DNA of 10,075 bases from an uncultured Candidatus Saccharibacteria bacterium (GTDB taxonomy: Bacteria; Patescibacteriota; Saccharimonadia; Saccharimonadales; Saccharimonadaceae), in NCBI GenBank assembly GCA_948511255.1, contig CAOQNC010000020.1, positions 1 through 10,075 on the forward strand. Direction: 5' to 3'. The notes beneath the pieces were generated by a model. The model saw nothing but the letters and a program-made list of their open reading frames with translations. It made no database searches and was not told the origin of the DNA. Made by a program: the position numbers and the translations under genes. Positions 1 through 4,936 of the stretch are shown one piece after another (within the stretch, counting starts at the first letter, position 1; each line of letters starts with the position of its first letter).

Positions 1-30
1 TGGCTGTTGTAAATTCTACAAGCAAAACGC

Positions 31-58
31 TTGACACCGCCTTGCGCTGCTGTATAAT
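31..58 (+). promoter_or_regulatory. Consensus sigma-70-type promoter of the surface-protein gene
   Basis: A perfect -35 TTGACA (31-36) and a perfect -10 TATAAT (53-58) are separated by 16 bp, and TG lies directly before the -10. The start of transcription should fall near 65, giving a leader of about 35 nt before the ATG at 100. This is the strongest promoter in the window and suggests abundant expression. Confidence 0.88.
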
Positions 59-79
59 TAAACTTAGATATAAGTTAAA

Positions 80-97
80 TTGAGAGGAGAATCTCAA
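80..97 (+). promoter_or_regulatory. Ribosome binding site inside a hairpin loop
   Basis: TTGAGA (80-85) pairs perfectly with TCTCAA (92-97). The six-base loop GGAGAA (86-91) contains the Shine-Dalgarno core, about 9 nt before the ATG at 100. The SD is therefore exposed in the loop rather than buried in the stem. A short leader hairpin could protect the 5' end of the mRNA or present the SD. The pairing is seen directly; any effect is inference. Confidence 0.6.
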
Positions 98-99
98 AG

Positions 100-1188
100 A
101 TGAAGAAAGCTCAAATTTTGAGTGCTATCGCTTTAGCATTTGCACTAGGCGTCGTTGCGCCTGTTGCTGGCGTTAACGCTATCGACCCACGCGCCGACGT
201 TACTGCACCGGATGAAGAAAAAGACACTGCCACCGTTGCCGAAGTCAATAACACCATCAAGTCTATCAAGGCTCAGCCAGAATACCAAGCTTATGTCGCT
301 TTGAATGACGCGAACAATGACACCGCTACCTACACTAGCGAAGCTGACCAGCAAACTGCTATTGCTGCCGCTTACAAGACCTACACCGATAACGACTACG
401 ATGGTGCAGATACTTACGCTGCCACCCTCGCCGCCGCTAAAGGCGTGAAAAACTATGACAAGTGGGTCGCTCTAGTCAATGCCGTCGAAGCTGCCGACAA
501 CGGTGCTACCTCCGACAAGGAAAAAGCTCAGGCTATCATCTCTGCTGGCGAAGCTCTCGGTTATACTTTCACCGATATCGACGAAGCTGACTGGACCGCT
601 ACATTGGGCGACATCAAAACCAAGATTGGTGCCGATACTGCTTATGGCAAGGCAAAGACTTTTGTCAACGCCGTCAGCGGTGCCGAAAAAGCTCTCGCTG
701 CCTCCAACACTAGCATTACTAACTTGAAGAACGCTTTGGCTGGTGTTAAAGTTGACGCTCGCGACATCGAGACCGCCGCTACTGACGCCGCTCCAATCAC
801 CGAGCTCAAAAAGCTCGCTGCCGCTCAGCTCGCTACTACTCGTGGTGCCGCTTACGTCAAATTGATTGGTGCAGTCAACGCTGCTAAAGCCGACGCTGAC
901 GATTTGGAAGCCAACTACGCCCTTATTGAGAGCTTGAAAACCGACTACAAAGCTGCTGCTGGCGCCGACCTCGTCGTTGTTGATACTCCAACCGACCCAA
1001 CCACTCCAGGCGAAGATGGCGATGATACTACCACCGATCCATCCGCTCCAGGCACTGGTGTCCTCAGCTCTGCTGATGGTAACGCTGCTACCACCGTCTC
1101 CATCGTCGCTGGTCTTGCTACCGCTTTGACCGCCCTTGGTGCTGGTGTCGTTGCTTACCGCAGCGCTCGCCGCTCTAGCGAGAAATAA
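100..1188 (+). CDS. Secreted Ala-rich cell-surface protein with APGTG C-terminal anchor
   Basis: This 362-residue protein has a classical signal peptide: MKKAQ, a hydrophobic core at residues 6-25, and a likely cleavage after V-N-A27. The mature part (about 28-300) is rich in Ala, Asp and Thr and is predicted to be mostly helical. I recognise no enzyme motif in it. A Thr/Pro/Asp-rich spacer (about 300-315) leads to APGTG (316-320), a hydrophobic stretch (about 329-353) and the basic tail RSARRSSEK. This order matches a sortase (LPXTG-like) sorting signal, with A in place of L, so wall or surface attachment is likely; a simple C-terminal membrane anchor is the alternative. The strong promoter, good SD, strong terminator and biased codons (GCT, GCC, AAG) suggest an abundant protein. 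A structural or host-contact role is inference only. Confidence 0.9.
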   Translation: MKKAQILSAIALAFALGVVAPVAGVNAIDPRADVTAPDEEKDTATVAEVNNTIKSIKAQPEYQAYVALNDANNDTATYTSEADQQTAIAAAYKTYTDNDYDGADTYAATLAAAKGVKNYDKWVALVNAVEAADNGATSDKEKAQAIISAGEALGYTFTDIDEADWTATLGDIKTKIGADTAYGKAKTFVNAVSGAEKALAASNTSITNLKNALAGVKVDARDIETAATDAAPITELKKLAAAQLATTRGAAYVKLIGAVNAAKADADDLEANYALIESLKTDYKAAAGADLVVVDTPTDPTTPGEDGDDTTTDPSAPGTGVLSSADGNAATTVSIVAGLATALTALGAGVVAYRSARRSSEK

Positions 1189-1242
1189 TCTCCCCGCGAG
1201 ATTTTCTCTAAGCGAGAAAAGTTAAGCTTCACGGCCTAACTT
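1187..1242 (+). repeat. Three consecutive hairpins after the surface-protein stop codon
   Basis: Three short inverted repeats follow one another. AATCTC (1187-1192) pairs with GAGATT (1198-1203). TTTTCTC (1202-1208) pairs with GAGAAAA (1214-1220). AAGTTA (1219-1224) pairs with TAACTT (1237-1242), with two further inner G-C pairs. They lie between the stop codon and the main terminator, and neighbouring arms overlap, so they may fold alternately. They may protect the 3' end of the mRNA or act as weak early terminators. Confidence 0.55.
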
Positions 1243-1250
1243 AAACAGCT

Positions 1251-1280
1251 AAAAACCTCCGGTTCACCCCGGAGGTTTTT
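1251..1280 (+). terminator. Strong Rho-independent terminator of the surface-protein gene
   Basis: AAAAACCTCCGG (1251-1262) is perfectly complementary to CCGGAGGTTTTT (1269-1280), with a six-base loop. The GC-rich stem is followed by five T on the plus strand and has the mirror T-run on the minus strand, so it could terminate in both directions. It closes the transcription unit that begins near 65. Confidence 0.92.
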
Positions 1281-1370
1281 GCTAGGCTAAACGTTGCCAT
1301 GTACAACCTGGCAGCTAATTATAGCCATTTCATATCTTTAGTCTGCAACCTCGTATCACCGAGTTTACCA

Positions 1371-1397
1371 TTAGCACTTTAACTTGTAGAGTGCTAA
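1371..1397 (+). promoter_or_regulatory. CIRCE element (HrcA operator) upstream of the KAP NTPase gene
   Basis: TTAGCACTT (1371-1379), nine bases, then GAGTGCTAA (1389-1397). The established CIRCE consensus is TTAGCACTC-N9-GAGTGCTAA. This site has the exact 9-bp spacing and matches 17 of 18 arm positions; only the last base of the left arm differs. CIRCE is bound by the repressor HrcA and normally controls groESL and dnaK operons. Here it ends 22 bp before the NTPase start codon and overlaps the predicted -35 region, where bound repressor would block RNA polymerase. A further copy of its right-hand half (GTGCTAAAA) lies at 1403-1411. Confidence 0.9.
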
Positions 1398-1412
1398 AAC
1401 TTGTGCTAAAAT
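1384..1412 (+). promoter_or_regulatory. Promoter of the KAP NTPase gene (extended -10, leaderless transcript)
   Basis: The -35 is TTGTAG (1384-1389) and the -10 is TAAAAT (1407-1412), with a 17-bp spacer. TGC directly before the -10 (1404-1406) makes it an extended -10. The -10 ends 7 bp before the ATG at 1420, so transcription should begin at or next to the start codon. No SD precedes the ATG, which fits a leaderless mRNA. CIRCE overlaps the -35. Confidence 0.7.
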
Positions 1413-1419
1413 AGAAGCA

Positions 1420-3666
1420 ATGAGCCTCTATAATTCCGATGAACCGATTAAAAGCGTAGAAAGTGACAAATATAGCCGTGCCGATTTCGCTCAAAATATC
1501 GCTCGCGCACTTTTGAACCTGGACCGCGATAAATCCTTCGTTGTCGCTCTATATGCTGAATGGGGCTACGGGAAAACATCAATGCTCAACATGGTCCAGA
1601 ATGAGCTAAAAACCGATCCGGACGCCATCATCATAAAGCTAGAACCATGGAGCTATGTTACTGAAAAAGCTTTAGCTGCCGGTTTGTTTTATGAAATCAG
1701 CAAAAAACTCTCCAAAGATCAAGAAGGTTGCGCAAAGGCCCTCTCGCTCATATGGTCGTGGACTAGGAAGTTTGGCGCGCAGCTACGCGAGTCACTTTTA
1801 GGGACAGCTACGCCTCTCTTAAAAACTATGAATGCCACGGCCGGCGCAGCAATGACAAGCATCGGCAAAATGTCGGATTTGCTTGCTTCCACGGATTCGT
1901 ATAATAGAATTCGGACATCCATCGAACATGCCATTCGAGATAGTAATAAAAGAGTGATCGTCGTCATTGATGACATCGATCGCCTCGATCCCGACGCAAT
2001 GCTGAGTTCTTTCAAGCTCATCCGCTCGGTCGCCAATATTAGAGGTATCACTTACTTGCTTGCCTTCGATGAACAAATTGTCAGCACTTCGATTTCAAAG
2101 AAACTCCCGGACGGTATCGGCGGTCGTGACTATATCGAAAAGATCGTCCAAATTCCTATTCATCTCCCCCTTATCGAAGCCGAAGAGCTGCTTAACCAAC
2201 TCAACGACGGTATTCTTGATATCTTCAAAGATAATCGTCTCACTATCACAGACGACGAGAGAAATGAAATCGCAGAGTTCTGCTGGCTTCTGCTAGGATA
2301 TTTTGATACTCCGCGCAAGGTTACTCGTTGCCTTAATGCTCTCCGTTTTTCTATCCCGCTCCTCGCTGACAAGACCAATATTGCCGACGCGACCCGTATT
2401 GAACTATTGCGCGCGACGCGACCAGATTTGCACGACAAAATTAAAATGAATCGCAATATTCTCACGCAGCATGCCTCGTCCATGCCCCAAGAGGATTCCG
2501 AAAAACTAGAGCAATATCTAAACGGAGTATTTACAGGCGATGAACGGACGATAATTCAGACCTTATTCCCGAACGTGATTGACCGGCGCAATAACTTCTT
2601 TGTCAGCCCCGTACCCACCGCGCAACAACAACGACAGCAAAAACGTATCTGTGCGCCTGAGTATGTCGGACGATACTTCTCTTACTCTGTCGGGAAAAAT
2701 GATATTCCGGAGGATTTAGTTTCGGCGACTCTCCAACAGCAGGGGCCGTCGCAACAGGATTTTCAGAACCTCTTTTCTAGCTATCCGCACGACGAGGTTA
2801 TTCGAGAAATTCGTGATCGTATAGAACATATTTCTGACGTTCCGGACTTTTGTATTCAGCTCGTATTGGGGGCAGAGCAGGCCGAGGGGGCTTTCGACGC
2901 GCCGGGCTTGACGTTTGCGACAATCAATAAAGTCTTACATCTCATCGACGAAATTCTCCAGAAGCACAATATTGACCAGAAACAATCTCAAGAAGTTTTT
3001 GAAACAATTGCTAAAAAATGCCACCATCTCGAAACCATTACTTATCTCATCCGTCTCGCAAAGGCAATATTTGAAAGCCCCGACCCGGATAAACAAACTC
3101 TATCCCCGGACAACTACGACGACTTTAAGCAACTTATTTTGGATATTCTGGATCAATCCATGGCGAAAAAGGCTCTTCCTGTCGATGTGGTCGGTTCGGT
3201 TGCGTGTCAACTCTATGCCTACATCAGCATCTTTTCTGAATCAAACGAAAGAAATAATCACTATATCAAAACACGAATCAAAACCAGCGCGCAAGCCTTA
3301 GATTTCATCACTCAATTCCTCAGTAGATGGACCGACGTAGAATCTAAGCGAATTTTTGTGTCTGATTTATTAGATCAGGGAGCTGCGTCATATCGCCAGT
3401 GGTTCGATAAATATTTCGATGCAAAGTATTTGTATGAGGTGCTTACGAGCGATGAGAAATATCAGCAATACCAAGGTCTGACTAAAAACGAAGTTCCTAC
3501 CTTTGACCGTTTCGATCGTAGTGCGCAGGCTCTTAATCGCGCCGGCAACGAACGCTCTGATGAGTTCCGCAACATCATTGCGCAACAATTCATCTATCTT
3601 TTTGAAGCTGGTCAACAGAAAGAAAGTGAGCCTAGCGCAGAATCGCCATCTCAGGCCTCGCAGTAG
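1420..3666 (+). CDS. KAP-family P-loop NTPase, CIRCE-controlled
   Basis: This 748-residue protein belongs to the KAP P-loop NTPases (STAND-like ATPases; many bacterial members are membrane-linked or found in defence and mobile regions). Residues 46-53, AEWGYGKT, form the Walker A motif. VIVVIDDIDRLD (179-190) forms Walker B, with D184 and D185. The LLAFD at 213-217 and YIEKIVQIPIHLP (238-250) fit the conserved KAP core. An APEYVGRYFSYSV stretch further on resembles a segment common downstream of KAP domains. The roughly 400 C-terminal residues look helical and match nothing I recognise. Residues 123-157, where many KAP proteins insert membrane helices, are only mildly hydrophobic, so the protein is probably cytosolic. 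The ATG is set by the -10 placed 7 bp upstream; there is no SD. Control by heat or protein stress follows from the CIRCE element. The molecular target is unknown. Confidence 0.9.
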   Translation: MSLYNSDEPIKSVESDKYSRADFAQNIARALLNLDRDKSFVVALYAEWGYGKTSMLNMVQNELKTDPDAIIIKLEPWSYVTEKALAAGLFYEISKKLSKDQEGCAKALSLIWSWTRKFGAQLRESLLGTATPLLKTMNATAGAAMTSIGKMSDLLASTDSYNRIRTSIEHAIRDSNKRVIVVIDDIDRLDPDAMLSSFKLIRSVANIRGITYLLAFDEQIVSTSISKKLPDGIGGRDYIEKIVQIPIHLPLIEAEELLNQLNDGILDIFKDNRLTITDDERNEIAEFCWLLLGYFDTPRKVTRCLNALRFSIPLLADKTNIADATRIELLRATRPDLHDKIKMNRNILTQHASSMPQEDSEKLEQYLNGVFTGDERTIIQTLFPNVIDRRNNFFVSPVPTAQQQRQQKRICAPEYVGRYFSYSVGKNDIPEDLVSATLQQQGPSQQDFQNLFSSYPHDEVIREIRDRIEHISDVPDFCIQLVLGAEQAEGAFDAPGLTFATINKVLHLIDEILQKHNIDQKQSQEVFETIAKKCHHLETITYLIRLAKAIFESPDPDKQTLSPDNYDDFKQLILDILDQSMAKKALPVDVVGSVACQLYAYISIFSESNERNNHYIKTRIKTSAQALDFITQFLSRWTDVESKRIFVSDLLDQGAASYRQWFDKYFDAKYLYEVLTSDEKYQQYQGLTKNEVPTFDRFDRSAQALNRAGNERSDEFRNIIAQQFIYLFEAGQQKESEPSAESPSQASQ

Positions 3667-3711
3667 GCGCGACCCAACGCAAAAAGAGCTTCGACTCCGA
3701 GATTCCTCAAC

Positions 3712-3757
3712 AAAAAAGAGAGCTTGGCCCAACGTTTTACAATGCTAAGTCGCTCTC
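3712..3757 (-). terminator. Rho-independent terminator of the minus-strand toxin-antitoxin operon
   Basis: Read on the minus strand, GAGAGC (3757-3752), a 3-nt bulge and TTAGC pair with GCCAA-GCTCTC (the pairing includes one G-U). Six T follow at 3717-3712. The hairpin lies about 40 bp beyond the toxin stop codon. On the plus strand there is no T-run after the hairpin, so I see no good intrinsic terminator for the convergent KAP gene. Confidence 0.75.
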
Positions 3758-3766
3758 AATAACCCT

Positions 3767-3794
3767 ATTATAGCATGTCTAATTATAAAATCAA
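3767..3794 (-). promoter_or_regulatory. Possible minus-strand promoter just before the terminator
   Basis: On the minus strand a perfect extended -10, TGC-TATAAT (3775-3767), is preceded by TTGATT (3794-3789) at 16 bp. Transcription would begin near 3760 and stop at the terminator by 3712, giving an RNA of only about 50 nt that is mostly hairpin. It may be a real small RNA or a chance match in AT-rich spacer. The motif is good; the function is unknown. Confidence 0.35.
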
Positions 3795-4187
3795 CTACTT
3801 CAGGTACTTTATAAGTGAACCGTTCTTTGTAATGATCAGTATTTTTCGCATCTTGCGCGAGCCAGAGAAGCGTTTATCTAGAGTTTCACGTGCTAGTCCA
3901 TCATCGGGCAACCGCCTCAAATCCATAATCGCATTCTGTGCCTTGCTGCTAGCATTATAAAATAAATTCTCAATCGCCTTCTTTGCTGGTGTCTCTGGAC
4001 TCTTCATCTCCCATTCCACTCCGTCCATAAAAAGGTCGGCCGATTTTCGTTTCGGAGTATTCGATGGCACAATTATCTCGATATCTTTGCCTAAGTTTAG
4101 AAAATAGTCGACCGTCGCTTTTTCGTGCGGCTCCAGCTTGACGCCATGCAGTATAAGCCTGCCTCTTGCGCTATTACTTCGTGGCAT
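3795..4187 (-). CDS. Putative nuclease toxin, CdiA C-terminal tRNase-like (PD-(D/E)xK type)
   Basis: This 130-residue protein is read as the toxin of a toxin-antitoxin pair. D51, eight residues, then E60-M-K62 in ADLFMDGVEWEMKSP gives a D-x8-ExK motif, the core of PD-(D/E)xK nucleases. The layout around it resembles the CdiA C-terminal tRNase domain family, for which a restriction-endonuclease-like fold is known: HEKA near residues 21-24, then the motif, then an AIENLFYNASSKAQNAIMDL helix and strand (71-90), and a closing KILIITKNGSLIKYLK. Here the domain is free-standing, with no signal or delivery region. The frame stays open upstream to 4280, but the start at 4187 is chosen because GGAGGG lies 5 nt before it and the upstream part is Arg/Trp-rich without pattern. 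The gene overlaps the end of the upstream gene by 14 bp, as in coupled pairs. tRNA cleavage is inferred from the family. Confidence 0.72.
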   Translation of the reverse strand: MPRSNSARGRLILHGVKLEPHEKATVDYFLNLGKDIEIIVPSNTPKRKSADLFMDGVEWEMKSPETPAKKAIENLFYNASSKAQNAIMDLRRLPDDGLARETLDKRFSGSRKMRKILIITKNGSLIKYLK

Positions 4188-4722
4188 CTTCACCCTCCAC
4201 CGCCAGCGAATCCACAAACAACTTAATCCGTTCCGCATCTTGCCGCGACAAGCGAACGGGCAACTTGAGCTGCGCCTCACCGCCTCGCATCAAGGGGAAT
4301 GGGTAAGTAATCATCGCATCCGTCCTCACCTTCTCGGCCTCCGAATCCGTACCGTAGCAATAAAACAAATTTGTTGATATCTCTTTGAAAGTATCTTTTG
4401 ACAAGAATGGCGTCCACTCTTTATTCTCCAGAAACTCCTCGTACCATTTGAACGCCCGATTGATTCTCGCGCGATATGCCGCAAAAGTGTGATCACTAAA
4501 ATCCTCCTCCTCGCTCAACAGCTTAAATCGCTCAATTATACGATCCAGATTAACCTCAATCACTTTTAGCTCTCGCCATCCTAATCCTCCAGCCGTGCTA
4601 AAAACTCGTTTCACCGCTGACTTGAGCGGCGTGATCCTGGATGCCTCTGACCGGAAATTGATAATCAAATCGTCAAGGTATACCGTCACGTCCCCGACCG
4701 TCCCGTCTCTCCTTACTTTCAT
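4174..4722 (-). CDS. Putative antitoxin with recombinase core-binding-like region
   Basis: This 182-residue protein is the first gene of the minus-strand operon. Residues about 52-100 (ELKVIEVNLDRIIERFKLL, then SDHTFAAYRARINRAFKWYEEFL) resemble the helical core-binding (SAM-like) domain of tyrosine recombinases. The catalytic domain and its R-H-R-Y residues are absent, so it cannot act as an integrase. The C-terminal part (138-176; YPFPLMRGGEAQLKLP, then LSRQDAERIKLFVDSLA) is a compact strand-plus-helix module that I recall, without being able to check, from small regulator or antitoxin-type proteins. AGGAGG lies 4 nt before the ATG. First position and the 14-bp overlap with the nuclease gene fit an antitoxin, possibly one that binds its own promoter. 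The antitoxin role is inferred from context. Confidence 0.65.
   Translation of the reverse strand: MKVRRDGTVGDVTVYLDDLIINFRSEASRITPLKSAVKRVFSTAGGLGWRELKVIEVNLDRIIERFKLLSEEEDFSDHTFAAYRARINRAFKWYEEFLENKEWTPFLSKDTFKEISTNLFYCYGTDSEAEKVRTDAMITYPFPLMRGGEAQLKLPVRLSRQDAERIKLFVDSLAVEGEDATK
4193..4198 (-). promoter_or_regulatory. Ribosome binding site that fixes the toxin start
   Basis: On the minus strand GGAGGG (4198-4193) is followed by TGAAG and the ATG at 4187. The 5-nt spacing to a strong SD supports this start over the open extension to 4280. The SD lies inside the end of the antitoxin gene, so translation of the two genes is probably coupled. Confidence 0.75.
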
Positions 4723-4760
4723 GGATCCTCCTTTTTCTTTTATACCTCAAAACTAACCCC

Positions 4761-4789
4761 AGTATAGCACTAAAGATTATCAAATACAA
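4761..4789 (-). promoter_or_regulatory. Promoter of the toxin-antitoxin operon
   Basis: On the minus strand TTGTAT (4789-4784) and TATACT (4766-4761) are separated by 17 bp, and TGC before the -10 makes it an extended -10. Transcription should start near 4754, about 32 nt before the ATG. The leader carries the SD AGGAGG (4732-4727), so this operon, unlike the KAP gene and tsaE, is not leaderless. Confidence 0.78.
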
Positions 4790-4805
4790 TATAAATTCTA
4801 TCAAA
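4778..4805 (-). repeat. Direct repeat TATCAAA at the toxin-antitoxin promoter, possible operator
   Basis: TATCAAA occurs at 4778-4784 and again at 4799-4805 (TTTGATA on the minus strand). The copies are 21 bp apart, two turns of the helix, and a related TGTCAAA lies at 4808-4814. The first copy touches the -35 of the operon promoter. Same-face spacing is typical of operator half-sites, so this is a candidate site for self-regulation by the antitoxin. The repeats are seen; the role is inferred, and the sequence is short and AT-rich. Confidence 0.35.
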
Positions 4806-4820
4806 CATGTCAAAATTACA

Positions 4821-4868
4821 ACGAAGAAACTGATGGCCTACGCCTGTATCAGAAAATCAACACTTCGT
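4821..4868. repeat. Nested inverted repeat between the divergent promoters
   Basis: ACGAAG (4821-4826) pairs with CTTCGT (4863-4868). Inside it, CTGAT-GGC (4830-4837) pairs with GCC-tgt-ATCAG (4842-4852). The 48-bp structure sits just upstream of the -35 of the beta-helix gene and between it and the minus-strand operon promoter. There is no T-run, so it does not look like a terminator. It could be a regulator binding site or a cruciform. Confidence 0.4.
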
Positions 4869-4872
4869 CCAC

Positions 4873-4901
4873 TTGACAAATCTCTAAATCCGTGCTACAA
4901 T
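4873..4901 (+). promoter_or_regulatory. Consensus promoter of the large beta-helix/FIVAR gene
   Basis: TTGACA (4873-4878) and TACAAT (4896-4901) are separated by 17 bp, and TGC (4893-4895) makes the -10 extended. The expected start of transcription is near 4908, leaving a leader of about 30 nt that holds the SD GAGGA (4926-4930). This is a strong promoter. Confidence 0.85.
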
Positions 4902-4936
4902 GAACACATCCAGACAAAAATTGTCGAGGATTGTTT

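Noticed and set aside
1299..1382. 27-residue frame starting MYNLAANYS
   Set aside because: It has no SD, no promoter and no composition bias, and it runs into the CIRCE element.
1719..2483. Several minus-strand frames opposite the KAP gene
   Set aside because: The KAP motifs on the plus strand are continuous through this stretch; the minus frames carry no recognisable domain and overlap one another.
3775..3960. 61-residue frame on the plus strand with a TATTAT box 3 bp before its ATG
   Set aside because: Most of it is antisense to the 3' end of the toxin gene, whose motifs, SD and terminator are much better supported. The box also reads as the minus-strand extended -10.
4188..4280. N-terminal extension of the toxin frame to an ATG at 4280
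   Set aside because: It would overlap the antitoxin gene by 107 bp and adds an Arg/Trp/Cys-rich stretch without pattern, while the start at 4187 has a GGAGGG SD 5 nt upstream.
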